Below, one piece after another: positions 51,604 through 61,700 of a stretch of DNA of 64,000 bases; position 1 is the stretch's first letter, and each line of letters starts with the position of its first letter. The notes below the pieces were generated by a model. It ran no database searches. It saw only the letters and a program-made list of their open reading frames with translations, and was not told the DNA's origin. Position numbers and translations under genes: made by a program. Source of the DNA: CAWACP01 sp963780655 (GTDB taxonomy: Bacteria > Acidobacteriota > Terriglobia > Bryobacterales > Bryobacteraceae). The stretch is taken from the NCBI GenBank assembly GCA_963780655.1, contig CAWACP010000006.1:496001-560000 (forward strand). Direction: 5' to 3'.

Positions 51604-52911
51604 TCACCGCGCCGCTGCGGTCCGTTGCGCCCACGTTTCCCGCGGACGGCCTGTGTACACCTGCTCCATCGTGATGCAGCCGTCCACCGGGCACACCAGA
51701 GAGCACAGATTGCAGCCCACGCACTCGTCTTCATCCACGCGCGGCACTCGGCTGGGCGGCGCGGGAAGCGCTCCGTCCAGCGCGGCGATGGGCGTCACGG
51801 TGATCGCGCTGTCGCGGCCATTCACATGGATGCACTGGTGGGCCCCATCCTCGCAGGCCACGTAGCACAGCTCGCATCCGATGCACTGATCGGCGTGAAT
51901 GCGCGCCACGATCTTGTAATTCAGATCCAGATGCTTCCATTCCGTCACCCGCGGTAGAGCGAGCCCGCGGAAATCTTCCACCGTGCGAAAGCCCTTCTGG
52001 TCCATCCAGTGGCTCAGTCCGTCGGCCATGTCTTCGACTATGCGGAAACCGTAATGCATCGCGGCGGTGCACACCTGCACGGCGCTGCAGCCCAGCAGGA
52101 TGAACTCCGCCGCTTCCTTCCAGCCGCTGACGCCGCCAATGCCGGCGATGGGCAGTCCCACGTCCGGATCCGAAGCGATCTGCTGCACCAGATGCAGCGC
52201 GATGGGCTTCACCGCCGGCCCGCAGTAGCCGCCGTGCGCTGAAAGCCCGCCCACGTTCGGGCGCGGCGTCAACGTATCCAGATCGATTCCGGTAATCGAG
52301 TTGATGGTGTTGATGGCCGAGAGGCCGTCCGCGCCCCCTCTCCTCGCGGCCCGCGCCACCGTGCGGATATCGGTGATGTTCGGCGTGAGCTTCACCAGAA
52401 CGGGCGTGCGCGCCACCTCCTTCACCCAACCGGTGATCATGGCGGCGTACTCGGGCACCTGTCCCACGGCGCTGCCCATGCCGCGCTCGCTCATGCCGTG
52501 CGGGCAGCCAAAGTTCAGCTCGAGGCCATCGGCCCCGGCGTCCTCGGAACGCCGTACGATGTCGTGCCAGGTCTCGCGCTTCGATTCCACCATCAGCGAG
52601 GCGATCACGGCGTTGCGCGGATACCGCTTTTTCACCTCCGCGATCTCGCGCAGGTTCACCTCGATGGGCCGGTCGGAGATCAGCTCGATGTTGTTCAGCC
52701 CCATCATGCGCTGGCCGTTCCAGTCCACCGACGAGTAGCGCGACGAAGTGTTCACGATGGGTTCGCCAATGGTCTTCCACACGGCGCCGCCCCAGCCGGC
52801 ATCGAAGGCGCGCATCACCTGATCGCCAGTGTTGGTGGGCGGACCCGAGGCCAGCCAGAAGGGATTAGGACAGCGGATGCCGCCCGCGAACACAGTGGTC
52901 AGATCAGCCAC
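51604..52911 (-). CDS. preA: NAD-dependent dihydropyrimidine dehydrogenase subunit PreA
   Basis: 435 residues. The FMN barrel has 'NPFWLASGPPTNTGDQVMRA', 'GLELNFGCPHGMSERGMG', 'VLVKLTPNITDI' and the active-site Cys in 'GGYCGPAVKPIALH'. A C-terminal extension carries two [4Fe-4S] sites (CIGCELCYVACED; CVGCNLCSLVCPVDGC). With PreT it interconverts uracil/thymine and the dihydro forms using NADH. It overlaps preT by 8 bases and is last in the operon. Downstream lies a MITE-like repeat. Confidence 0.96.
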   Translation of the reverse strand: MADLTTVFAGGIRCPNPFWLASGPPTNTGDQVMRAFDAGWGGAVWKTIGEPIVNTSSRYSSVDWNGQRMMGLNNIELISDRPIEVNLREIAEVKKRYPRNAVIASLMVESKRETWHDIVRRSEDAGADGLELNFGCPHGMSERGMGSAVGQVPEYAAMITGWVKEVARTPVLVKLTPNITDIRTVARAARRGGADGLSAINTINSITGIDLDTLTPRPNVGGLSAHGGYCGPAVKPIALHLVQQIASDPDVGLPIAGIGGVSGWKEAAEFILLGCSAVQVCTAAMHYGFRIVEDMADGLSHWMDQKGFRTVEDFRGLALPRVTEWKHLDLNYKIVARIHADQCIGCELCYVACEDGAHQCIHVNGRDSAITVTPIAALDGALPAPPSRVPRVDEDECVGCNLCSLVCPVDGCITMEQVYTGRPRETWAQRTAAAR

Positions 52912-54256
52912 GGGCTGCCTCCTCGGCCGCGAATGCGCGTACCATGGCGAGCGCGGCGCGTTTGCCGTCGGCCACCGCGTCCACCACCTCGCGGCCGCCG
53001 TTCACGCAATCGCCGCCCGCATAGTAACTGGGGTTGGCGGTGCGCCCCGTTGACCGGTCTACCGCGATGGAGCCTCCTTCGAGTTGAATGGCCCGCGATT
53101 CGCACAATTCGGCCAGCAGGCGCGATTGACCGAGTGCGGGGATAACCAGTTCGCAGGGCAGCTCGAAATACGAGCCTTCGATGGGCACGGGAAGGCGGCG
53201 TCCCCGAGCGTCCGGCTCGCCGAGGCGCGTTTGCGCGAAGCGGACGCCCGCGGCCCGGCCATTCCGCGCGAGAATCTCCACCGGCTGCGCCAGCCAGCGG
53301 AAGCGCACGCCTTCCGCTTTGGCGCGGATGTATTCGATACTGAACGCCGGCATCTGCTGCTCGGTGCGGCGGTAAACCACGTGCACCTCCTCGGCGCCCA
53401 GGCGCACGGCGGCATTGGCGGCATCGATGGCCGTGTTGCCGCCGCCGATCACCACCACGCGCCCCCTCACATCGAAGTAGGACGTCTTGTAGCGCTCAAT
53501 CACGCGCAGAGCGTCCACCACGCCGGGAAGCTCCTCACCGGGAATCCCCAGCTTCTCCATGGCGCCCAGGCCCACGCCGATGAAGATGGCATCGTACTCG
53601 CTTTCCAGTTGCTCCAGCGGTACGTCCGCGCCCACCTCGGCGTTGCGGAACTCCACTCCGAGGGAGCGCACGAATTCCACCTCGCGCAGGCTGTCGGACG
53701 CGCGCAGTTTGTATTCGGCCACGCCATAGGTGTTCAGCCCGCCGGGCAGCGCGCGATTATCGAACACCGCGACGCGCCAGCCGTGGCGGCGCAATTCGGC
53801 CGCGCACGCCAGCGAAGCCGGACCGCCCCCAATGCACGCCGCGCTGTGCGGGGCAGCCTCCGCGCTCACCCATCCCGACGGGAGCCGCGCCCCCTGGCTG
53901 TAAAAGCTGTCCATCGCATAACGCTGCAGCCGGCCGATTTCGATGGGCTTCCGATTGTAGCGATGCATCACGCAGGAGCCCTCGCAGAGAACATCCACCG
54001 GACAAACGCGGGAACAGCTCAGGCCCAGAATGTTCGCGTCGAGGATCGTGAGCGCCGAGCCGCGCAGGTTATCGCTGGCGATCTTCTTGATGAACCGCGG
54101 CACGTCGATATGCGTGGGACACGCGGCCGTGCACGGCGCATCGAAGCAGAACAGGCAGCGGTTGGCTTCCGCCAGCGCCGATTGTGAGTCAAACGGCGGA
54201 TGCAGCTCGGGGAACTGGCGCAGGTTGCGTTCGAGCGGTAGCGCCGAGCCGCTCAT
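52904..54256 (-). CDS. preT: NAD-dependent dihydropyrimidine dehydrogenase subunit PreT
   Basis: 450 residues, GltD-like. N-terminal Fe-S cysteines (CLFCFDAPCTAACPTHIDVP; CSRVCPVDVLCEGSC) precede the FAD site 'CIGGGPASLACAAELRRHG' and the NAD(P) site 'RVVVIGGGNTAIDAANAAV'. The C-terminal 'YYAGGDCVNGG' closes the FAD domain. The start at 54256 overlaps the aminotransferase stop by 4 bases (ATGA); an ATG 30 bases upstream is less likely. It delivers electrons to or from PreA. Confidence 0.95.
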   Translation of the reverse strand: MSGSALPLERNLRQFPELHPPFDSQSALAEANRCLFCFDAPCTAACPTHIDVPRFIKKIASDNLRGSALTILDANILGLSCSRVCPVDVLCEGSCVMHRYNRKPIEIGRLQRYAMDSFYSQGARLPSGWVSAEAAPHSAACIGGGPASLACAAELRRHGWRVAVFDNRALPGGLNTYGVAEYKLRASDSLREVEFVRSLGVEFRNAEVGADVPLEQLESEYDAIFIGVGLGAMEKLGIPGEELPGVVDALRVIERYKTSYFDVRGRVVVIGGGNTAIDAANAAVRLGAEEVHVVYRRTEQQMPAFSIEYIRAKAEGVRFRWLAQPVEILARNGRAAGVRFAQTRLGEPDARGRRLPVPIEGSYFELPCELVIPALGQSRLLAELCESRAIQLEGGSIAVDRSTGRTANPSYYAGGDCVNGGREVVDAVADGKRAALAMVRAFAAEEAARG

Positions 54257-55563
54257 CGAGCGCTCCCGGCCGTCGCGGCGCCGCACACGGCGAGGCTGCG
54301 GTCGAGCTGGCCGATGAACTGATCCACGTCGGAGCGGCTGATGTTCATGGGCGGCGAGAGGCGGATGACATTGCCGAACATGCCGCCCTTGCCAATCAGG
54401 ATGCGGTTCTCTCGCGCGGCTTCCATCAGCATGGCGGTCTGCTGCGGGGCCGGCGCTTTCGTCTTACGGTCCTCTACCAGCTCGATGGCCTGCAGCAGTC
54501 CCATGCCGCGCACGTCGCCGATGATCTCGTGCTTGTCCTTCAGCTCTTCCAGACGGCCCCGCAGATACCCGCCCGTCTCCGCGCAGTTGGCCATCAGGTT
54601 CTGCTCCTCGATGAAATCGATGACAGCTTTGGCCTGCGTGGTGGTGACGGGGTTGCCGCCGAAGGTGGAAATGGTGAGCCCCTTGAGCGAATCGGCGATG
54701 TCCGGCCGCGCCACGGTGAGCCCGATGGGGCTGCCGTTGGCCAGGCCCTTGGCGGACGTGATGATGTCGGGCGTGACGCCCCACTGCTCGATGCCGAACC
54801 ACTTTCCGCCGGTGCGGCCCCAGCCGGTTTGCACTTCATCGCTGATGAACACGCCGCCGTGACTGCGCACGATCTTTTCGACGATGGGGAAGTATTCTTT
54901 GGGCGGCGTGATGAAGCCGCCGACTCCCTGAATCGGCTCGGCGATGAAACCGGCGATGCGCCCGCTGGTGCTCGATCGGATCAGGTCCTCCATGTCATCG
55001 GCGCATTTCACGCCACAGTCCGGGTAAGTGAGTCCGAATGGACAGCGGTAACAATACGCGTTGTGCGCGTGAACGATACCCGCCTGCGCGGGACCCAGCC
55101 GCCACGCGCCCTGTCCCGTAAGCGTCATGGTCATGGCGCTGCGGCCGTGATACGAGTGCCGCAGGGCAACCACTTCGGTGTGGCCGGTATAGCAGCGCGC
55201 TGTAAGAATGGCGGCCTCGTTGGCTTCGGTACCGCTGTTGCTGAAGAACGATTTGGTGAGCGCGCCCGCGGGCGTGAGCGACGCGATCTTCTTCGCCAGC
55301 GCGGCCTGCGGCTCGTTGGCAAACACCGTGGAAACGTGCTGCAGCGTATCGAGCTGGCGGTGCACTTTGGCATTCACCTGCTCATTGCAGTGGCCCACGC
55401 TGACAGTGACGATGCCGCCGAAGAAATCGAGATACTGGTTCCCGTCGGCGTCCCAGACGTATTGGTCTTTGGCGCGCGCCAGCACCAGCGGCTCGCGGAA
55501 GTAATGAAATACCGCCGGGAAAAGGAACTCTTTATTCGCGAGAATGATTTCGTCTTTGGTCAT
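54253..55563 (-). CDS. Class III aminotransferase (beta-alanine/AGXT2-like)
   Basis: 436 residues. 'QYVWDADGNQYLDFFGGIVT', 'SNSGTEANEAAILTARCYTG', 'SYHGRSAMTMTLTGQG', 'FIAEPIQGVGGFITPPKEYF' and the PLP lysine in 'SAKGLANGSPIG' place it with alanine--glyoxylate/beta-alanine--pyruvate transaminases. In this operon it most likely turns beta-alanine into malonate semialdehyde. It has 4-base coupling to preT and lies 3 bases after the amidase gene. Confidence 0.92.
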   Translation of the reverse strand: MTKDEIILANKEFLFPAVFHYFREPLVLARAKDQYVWDADGNQYLDFFGGIVTVSVGHCNEQVNAKVHRQLDTLQHVSTVFANEPQAALAKKIASLTPAGALTKSFFSNSGTEANEAAILTARCYTGHTEVVALRHSYHGRSAMTMTLTGQGAWRLGPAQAGIVHAHNAYCYRCPFGLTYPDCGVKCADDMEDLIRSSTSGRIAGFIAEPIQGVGGFITPPKEYFPIVEKIVRSHGGVFISDEVQTGWGRTGGKWFGIEQWGVTPDIITSAKGLANGSPIGLTVARPDIADSLKGLTISTFGGNPVTTTQAKAVIDFIEEQNLMANCAETGGYLRGRLEELKDKHEIIGDVRGMGLLQAIELVEDRKTKAPAPQQTAMLMEAARENRILIGKGGMFGNVIRLSPPMNISRSDVDQFIGQLDRSLAVCGAATAGSAR

Positions 55564-55566
55564 TAG

Positions 55567-56436
55567 TTAAGCCTTTACCAGACTTTCGTACATATCGGGC
55601 CGGCGATCACGAAAGAACTGCCAGGTTCTTCGCACTTCGCCGATCATGCCGAGATCGAGGTCGGCGGTAAGCACCTCGTCGCGGTCGCGGCTGGCCTGGG
55701 CCACGATGCACCCGCGCGGATCGCAGAAATAGCTGGAGCCGTAGAATTCGCCGATGTTCCACGGCGCCTCGGTTCCCACGCGATTGATGGCCGCGATGAA
55801 GTAGCCGTTGGCCACGGCGTGCGCCGGCTGCTCCAGTTTCCACAGGTATTCGCTCAATCCGGCTACGGTGGCCGATGGATTGAACACGATCTCCGCGCCA
55901 TTCAGTCCGAGCGCGCGTGCGCCTTCGGGGAAGTGCCGGTCGTAGCAGATGTAAACGCCGATCTTCGCGAATCCAAGGTCAAACACCGGAAAGCCCAGAT
56001 TGCCGGGCCGGAAATAGAACTTCTCCCAGAAGCCCGGCGCGACGTGCGGTATGTGCGTCTTGCGGTACTTACCGATGTAAGAGCCGTCGTTATGAATCAC
56101 CGCCGCCGTGTTGTAATAGATACCTTCCTGCTCCATTTCATAGATGGGCACGATGAGCGCGACGTGATGCTCGCGCGCGACGTCGCACATCAGCCGGATC
56201 GTGGGACCGTCCGGGATCGGCTCGGCGAGGTCGTACCAGCGCGTTGTCTGCTCGGCGCAGAAGTATGGGCCGAAGAAGATCTCCTGAAGGCACACGATCT
56301 GCGCGCCAGCCTCGGCGGCCTGCCGGATGTAGCCGACGTGCTTGTCGATCATCGCCTTCCGGATGGAGTCGAGCGAAGCGTCCGACGGAGCCACGTTCGT
56401 GGCCTGAATCAGCGAGCAGCGAACATTTCTGGACAT
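55567..56436 (-). CDS. Nitrilase-superfamily amidase, beta-ureidopropionase-like
   Basis: 289 residues. The Glu-Lys-Cys triad is complete: E52 (CLQEIFF), K126 (KYRKTHIP) and C164 (VYICYDRHFPE). 'FFGPYFCAEQTTRWYDLAEP' and 'GKYRKTHIPHVAPGFWEKFY' match N-carbamoyl-beta-alanine amidohydrolases. It would release beta-alanine, CO2 and ammonia. First gene of the pyrimidine operon; ATG 56436 is chosen over 56469 because the domain begins there and a TATAAT box (56463-56458) sits between. Confidence 0.93.
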   Translation of the reverse strand: MSRNVRCSLIQATNVAPSDASLDSIRKAMIDKHVGYIRQAAEAGAQIVCLQEIFFGPYFCAEQTTRWYDLAEPIPDGPTIRLMCDVAREHHVALIVPIYEMEQEGIYYNTAAVIHNDGSYIGKYRKTHIPHVAPGFWEKFYFRPGNLGFPVFDLGFAKIGVYICYDRHFPEGARALGLNGAEIVFNPSATVAGLSEYLWKLEQPAHAVANGYFIAAINRVGTEAPWNIGEFYGSSYFCDPRGCIVAQASRDRDEVLTADLDLGMIGEVRRTWQFFRDRRPDMYESLVKA

Positions 56437-56481
56437 TCGGCCCTCGGCAATGCGGTTATTATAGGTCACACGGAGGCCATC

Positions 56482-58257
56482 ATGTCCCTGCGTCGAACCG
56501 TTTCCTTTGCCTTTGCGGCGGTGCTTGTCACATGCATCTGGTCGCAGGATACGAAACCTGCTCCCGAGCTGTTAGGCGTCGATACGAAGCTGGTTGCGCC
56601 AGGCGGCGCCACGCTGACCGCTCCGGCCGGCTGGTCGGTTGCCAAAGGACCAGGCATGATCGTGCTGCAGCCGCCGGAAACCGACACCCACCTGGCCATC
56701 GTGGAATCGGACGCGGCCGACGCCACGGCTGCCGTGGCCGCCGCATGGTCTGCATACAAACCCGAGGCGAAGCGTCCGCTGAAGCTGGTTACTCCACGGC
56801 CGGCGCGCAATGGCTGGGAGGAACGGAAGGTGTTCGACTACGAGACCTCTCCGAATGAGCGGGCCTCCGTGGCGGCGATCGCTCAACGTGCGGGGAAAGC
56901 CTGGACGGTAATCATCCTGGACGGGAGCGATCCTACGGTGGAGAAGCGTAACGCTCCGCTCTCGCTCATCATTCAGAGCCTGCGCCCGAAAGGTTATGAG
57001 CGCGAGTCGTTCGCGGGCCGGAAAGCGCAGCGGCTGGATGCCGCTCACATCGATCAACTCACCGAATTCGTCCGGACCTCGACGGAGGAGCTTGGCGTTC
57101 CCGGCGCATCGCTTGCCCTCATCGACCAGGGAAAGGTGGTGTACGAAGGCGGCTTCGGCGTGCGCGAGCTGGGCAAGCCGGAGAAAGTGGACGCCGGCAC
57201 GCTCTTCATGGCGGCATCGAACACCAAGGGCATGACCACGTTGCTTCTCTCGGAGCTGGTGGACGAGAAGAAGCTGGCGTGGGACGAACCGGTGACCTCC
57301 GTCTATCCGAAGTTCAGGCTGGGCGACGCGGACACCACGAAGCGCGTGCTGGTGAAGAATCTGGTGTGCGCATGCACCGGATTGCCGCGGCAGGACCTGG
57401 AGTGGCTGTTCGAGTTCCGGCAGTCCACGCCCGAGTCGTCGATGGCGCTCCTCGGCACGATGCAACCGACCAGTAAATTCGGCGAGGTGTTTCAGTACAG
57501 CAACATGATGGCGGCCGCGGCCGGGTACGTCGCCGCGCATCTGGTGTATCCGGACATGGAGCTGGGAGCGGCATACGACAAGGCGATGCAGACGAAGATC
57601 TTCGATCCGCTGGAAATGAGATCGACCACCTTCGACTACGCTCGCGCGTTGGCAGGAAATCACGCCAGCCCCCACGGGGACGACGTGGATGGTAAGCCCG
57701 GCGTGGCCAAAATGGCGTTCAACTACTCGATTGCGCCGCTTCGTCCCGCCGGCGGCGTCTGGACATCGGCTCACGATCTGATCCGCTATGTGCAGCTCGA
57801 GCTGGCGCTCGGGAAACTTCCCGACGGAACGCAACTGGTTTCCGCCGAGAACCTTTTGGCGCGCCGGAGACCGCAGATTGCCGTCGGTGAGGATGCGAAC
57901 TATGGCATGGGCCTGGAAGTTGAGACCACCTACGGCGTTCCGGTTGTGCATCACGGAGGCAGCATGGCCGGGTTCAAGACCGATCTTTACCTGCTGCCGG
58001 ATTCCGGCATCGGCGCGGTGCTGCTGACGAACTCCGATAACGGAGGGATGATGCTGCGCCCGTTTATGCGGCGGCTGCAGGAGGTGGTGTTCGATGGAAA
58101 GCCGGAAGCAGTCGCGATGTGGCCGCCCAGGCGGCGCGGCACAAGGCGGAGCTCGCCAAAGATCGCGAACGGCTGGTGGTTCCTGCCGACGCTGCGGTGG
58201 TTGGGCGTCTGGCGCGGCGATACACGAGCCACGAACTCGGCGATCTTGACGTGCTGA
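56482..58257 (+). CDS. Secreted serine hydrolase (beta-lactamase family), frameshifted near the 3' end
   Basis: 591 residues from ATG 56482 (CGGAGG 6 bases upstream), with a signal peptide (to about W20). Residues 30-170 are a DUF-like domain ('LTAPAGWSVAKGPGMIVLQP'). Residues 185-540 are a class C-type hydrolase with S246-N-T-K249, 'QYSNMM' (Y-x-N) and 'VVHHGGSMAGFKTDLYLLP' (the H-x-G element). After 'FDGKPEAVA' (about 58110) the reading leaves the family; the true C-terminus continues in the next frame (58119-58460). A one-base deletion explains it. The catalytic domain is intact, so activity is possible. Confidence 0.85.
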   Translation: MSLRRTVSFAFAAVLVTCIWSQDTKPAPELLGVDTKLVAPGGATLTAPAGWSVAKGPGMIVLQPPETDTHLAIVESDAADATAAVAAAWSAYKPEAKRPLKLVTPRPARNGWEERKVFDYETSPNERASVAAIAQRAGKAWTVIILDGSDPTVEKRNAPLSLIIQSLRPKGYERESFAGRKAQRLDAAHIDQLTEFVRTSTEELGVPGASLALIDQGKVVYEGGFGVRELGKPEKVDAGTLFMAASNTKGMTTLLLSELVDEKKLAWDEPVTSVYPKFRLGDADTTKRVLVKNLVCACTGLPRQDLEWLFEFRQSTPESSMALLGTMQPTSKFGEVFQYSNMMAAAAGYVAAHLVYPDMELGAAYDKAMQTKIFDPLEMRSTTFDYARALAGNHASPHGDDVDGKPGVAKMAFNYSIAPLRPAGGVWTSAHDLIRYVQLELALGKLPDGTQLVSAENLLARRRPQIAVGEDANYGMGLEVETTYGVPVVHHGGSMAGFKTDLYLLPDSGIGAVLLTNSDNGGMMLRPFMRRLQEVVFDGKPEAVAMWPPRRRGTRRSSPKIANGWWFLPTLRWLGVWRGDTRATNSAILTC

Positions 58258-58460
58258 GCAAAGACGGCGCCACCACGTTCGACTTCGGCGAATGGCAGAG
58301 CGCGGTCGCGTCCAGGAAGAACGACGACGGCAGCATTTCTCTGATCACCATCGATCCCACGAACAGAGGGTTTGAATTCGTCATGGGCGAACGCGCCGGC
58401 AAGCGCGTGCTGGTGATCCATGACGGCCAGCACGAGTACGTCTTTCACGAGAGGTCGTGA
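58119..58460 (+). pseudogene. Displaced C-terminal domain of the serine hydrolase
   Basis: About 113 residues (HKAELAKDRERLVVPADAAV and 'YTSHELGDLDVLSKDGATTF', 'GKRVLVIHDGQHEYVFHERS'). It has the look of the beta-rich C-terminal domain that follows many class C-like serine hydrolases. It is in the +1 frame relative to the upstream gene and has no ribosome site. It is probably not made as a separate protein. Confidence 0.75.
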
Positions 58461-58748
58461 TTCCCTGTGATCTTGGCGCATGGAGTTGCTCAGGTCGGGC
58501 GCAGCTCACAGCCTCGCGTGCGCTTGCACAGCGACACGGCCCACGGCCTGTGTTCGCCTTGACAATCGGCATTGAAACGAGCAAAACTACCTTAATTCCG
58601 CTTTCCTTGTAGCTGGCAGGATTTGAGGATCGGACTTTGTGAGTCCGGCGCCAAAGAGAAAGCAGCTTCGTCGGTCACGCAGGACCTCAGGAGTCAGAAG
58701 ATGGCGCGAGCAAACGTGGGTCGCAGCCATTCATTCAACGGAGGCCGG

Positions 58749-61700
58749 ATGTTCACCAGCAAATTTCGCCGCCATGCTGTAGTGTGCGTGCTGACGCTTT
58801 CGGCGGGCACATTGGTCTACGGACAAGCGACAGGAAGTATTTCAGGCACGGTCACGGACGTGTCGGGGTCCGCCGCAGCCGGGGCGAAAGTGACGGTGAC
58901 AGCTCCGGCCACGGGACTGTCGCGTTCGTCGGTCGCAGACGACAAGGGCGAATATGTGATCCCGTTGCTGAACGCGACCACTTACAACGTTCAGGCGGAG
59001 TTGCAGGGGTTCCAGACCAGCCAGGTTCAGGACGTCCGGCTGCAGGTGGACGAGCACCGCGAACTTGATTTCAAGCTGACGCCGGCCACCGTGCAAACCA
59101 GCGTGGAGGTCACCGCGGCGGCTGTGGCCATTCAGACAAGCGACGCCACGCTCGGCCAGGTAATCACGTCGCAACAGGTAAACGATCTGCCGTTGAACGG
59201 GCGCGACTTCGTGCAGCTTGCCACGCTGACGCCCGGCGTCACACAGGAAACGAATCCAAACAGCTTTTTCAACGGAGGTCCAAGCAGTGAAGCCGCGGCG
59301 CGCGGCTCATTTTCTCTTTCTGTAGGAGGATCTCGCGCCAACAGTACCGACTGGCTGCTGGATGGCAATGACAACAATGAGCTCACCTCCGGCGCCATCG
59401 CGATTCTGTCTTCGATCGACGCGATTCAGGAGTTCAAGGTTCTCACCTACAATTACTCGGCGGAATGGGGAACGCGCGGAGGCCCGACGGTTCTGGTGAC
59501 CACCAAATCGGGCAGCGACCAGTTCCATGGAACCATCTACGAGTTCTTCCGCAATACCGCGCTCGATGCACGCAGCTTTTTCGCCTCCAGTACCGAGAAG
59601 TTCAATCTCAACCAGTTCGGCGGCGCCATCGGCGGTCCCATCAAAAAGGACAAAACGTTCTTCTTTGCCGATTACGAGCAGAAGTATCAGCGCCACGGAA
59701 TCCCCTTCACCGGGCTGGTTCCAACGGCGGCCATGCGCAACGGCGACTTCACCAACAACGCCTTCGGCCAGCCGAACACCACGCAACTCACAAACATTTT
59801 TGCGAGCACGCCGGGAACGCCATTCATGTGCAATGGAGCGGGCGTTCCGCTGCCGGTGACGAATGGGAACCAGCCTGCGGGCACGCCCTGCAACGTCATC
59901 CCGCAGAGCGTATTCGATGCAGTTGGCCAAAAGCTCATCAATCTTTATCCGCTTCCCAACGCCAACAATCCCGCGCTTGGTTATAACTTCGTGAGCGAGC
60001 CCGTGCGGAAACTCGACGAAGGAAAGTTCGACGTGCGGCTGGACGAGAACTTTTCCACGAACGATACGATGTTCGCCCGCTTCAGTTACGACCAGGCTAC
60101 GTCGTACGTGCCTGGCGGCGCGCCGGGATTTGCCGAACAGGGCGCGTTCGCCAGCAATCAGGGCATCGCGAACCATGCGCGCAACGCGGTCATTTCGGAG
60201 ACGCATCTCTTTTCACCCAGCACAATCAACCAGTTCACCGCCGGATACAACCGAATCTTCGACTACATCACTTCTCAGGGAACCGGAAGCTGCTATGCGG
60301 CGACCCTGGGAATTCCAGGCGCCAATCTGGGCGGCAACAGTTGCGGCCTGACATCCGTGTCGATGAGCAGCTATTGGTCGCTCGGCGACCGTGGCTTCAC
60401 GCCCTTCGTGGGCGGCACGAACGTCTGGTCGTATGCCGATTCGCTGGACCTGGTGCGCGGCAGCCATGAACTTCGAGTGGGCGGCGAGTTTCGGGCGAAT
60501 CAGTTGAACACGGTAGCGGTTGGTTTTCCCAACGGGTTTTGGGTGGTGGTGGGGCTCAGCGGTGATGCCGCGGCCGATCTGCTCACCGGAGTGTACGTCT
60601 ACGGAGCGCACGATCAGGAGTTTGGGGGTGGAGTTACCGGCCGCCGCTGGAAACTCTACCGGCCGTACGTCGAGGATACCTGGCGGGTCAGCCCGAGTCT
60701 GACATTGAACCTGGGTCTGGCATGGGCGATGGTGACGCCCATCAGTGAAGTTGCCAATCGGCAGTCGAACTTCAATCCCGCCAATGGAGAGTTTCTGGTG
60801 GCCGGCCAGAACGCCAACAAATATGCCGGGGTCAGCATGGACTGGACCGCGCTGGAACCGCGCCTCGGGGCCGCGTGGAAACCGTTTGGCAACAGCACCG
60901 TGTTCCGCGGCGGCTACGCGATCTTCCACGATTCCTCCTGGAATCAGGGCGCACAGGGGCTGTGGCAGAATCCGCCTTACTATGGCGAATCGGACAATTT
61001 TGGAACCAGCCTCATGGCGCAGGGCTTCGAGACATTCACTTCGCCGCCGAATCCCGCCGATTTTACCGGAACAATCTGGTCGCAGAATACCAATTTTAAA
61101 CAAGGCCGAATTCAGCAGTTTAACGTCAACGTCGAGCGGCAGATCCCCGGAAACATCGTGCTGACGGCTGGGTATGCCGGCTCGCGCGCTTCGCACATTC
61201 TGGTGTCCGGGAACAATATCAACGTGGCCTCTCCCGATGCCTGCGGCTCCGTGTCCGGATACACCCTGGGATGCGGACCCGGAGGAGCGGCCTTCGCGGG
61301 CCCGTACCCAGCGTTTCCGTTTTCGGCGATATCGAGTATCTTCGATGCCGGCCGGGCGCACTATAATTCGCTGCAGATTAAAGCCGAGACCAAAAGCGCG
61401 CGGGCCGGCCTGTATGCGCTCATCTCATATACTTATGCACGCGCGTATGACACCGGCTATTCCGATGGGCTTGGAAGCATCATCGGCGCAACGTACTTTC
61501 CCCTTCCCAATTGGCAGAACCTCGATTGGGGGCTTTCGCAGATCAACGTCAATCACAATTTCACCGGCAGCGTTATCTATGAATTGCCGTGGGGCAAGGG
61601 ACGGCATTGGGGAAACAACTGGAACACGGCCACGAATATGATTCTGGGAGGCTGGGAGACTACCGTGATCGAACACGCCACCTCCGGTTTTCCCATCTTC

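Noticed and set aside
54184..55566. A 460-codon plus-strand frame opposite the aminotransferase
   Set aside because: The opposite strand encodes a complete class III aminotransferase with a PLP motif; this frame shows no motif.
56572..57954. A 460-codon minus-strand frame opposite the serine hydrolase
   Set aside because: His/Arg-rich shadow; the plus strand holds catalytic S-x-x-K, Y-x-N and H-x-G motifs.
58472..58490. A sigma-54-like site (TTGGCGCATGGAGTTGCT) upstream of the TonB receptor
   Set aside because: GG and GC are 11 bases apart; sigma-54 requires 10.
58559..58588. A TTGACA promoter for the TonB receptor
   Set aside because: The -35 is perfect, but no acceptable -10 lies at 16-18 bases (only AAAACT); kept as a remark only.
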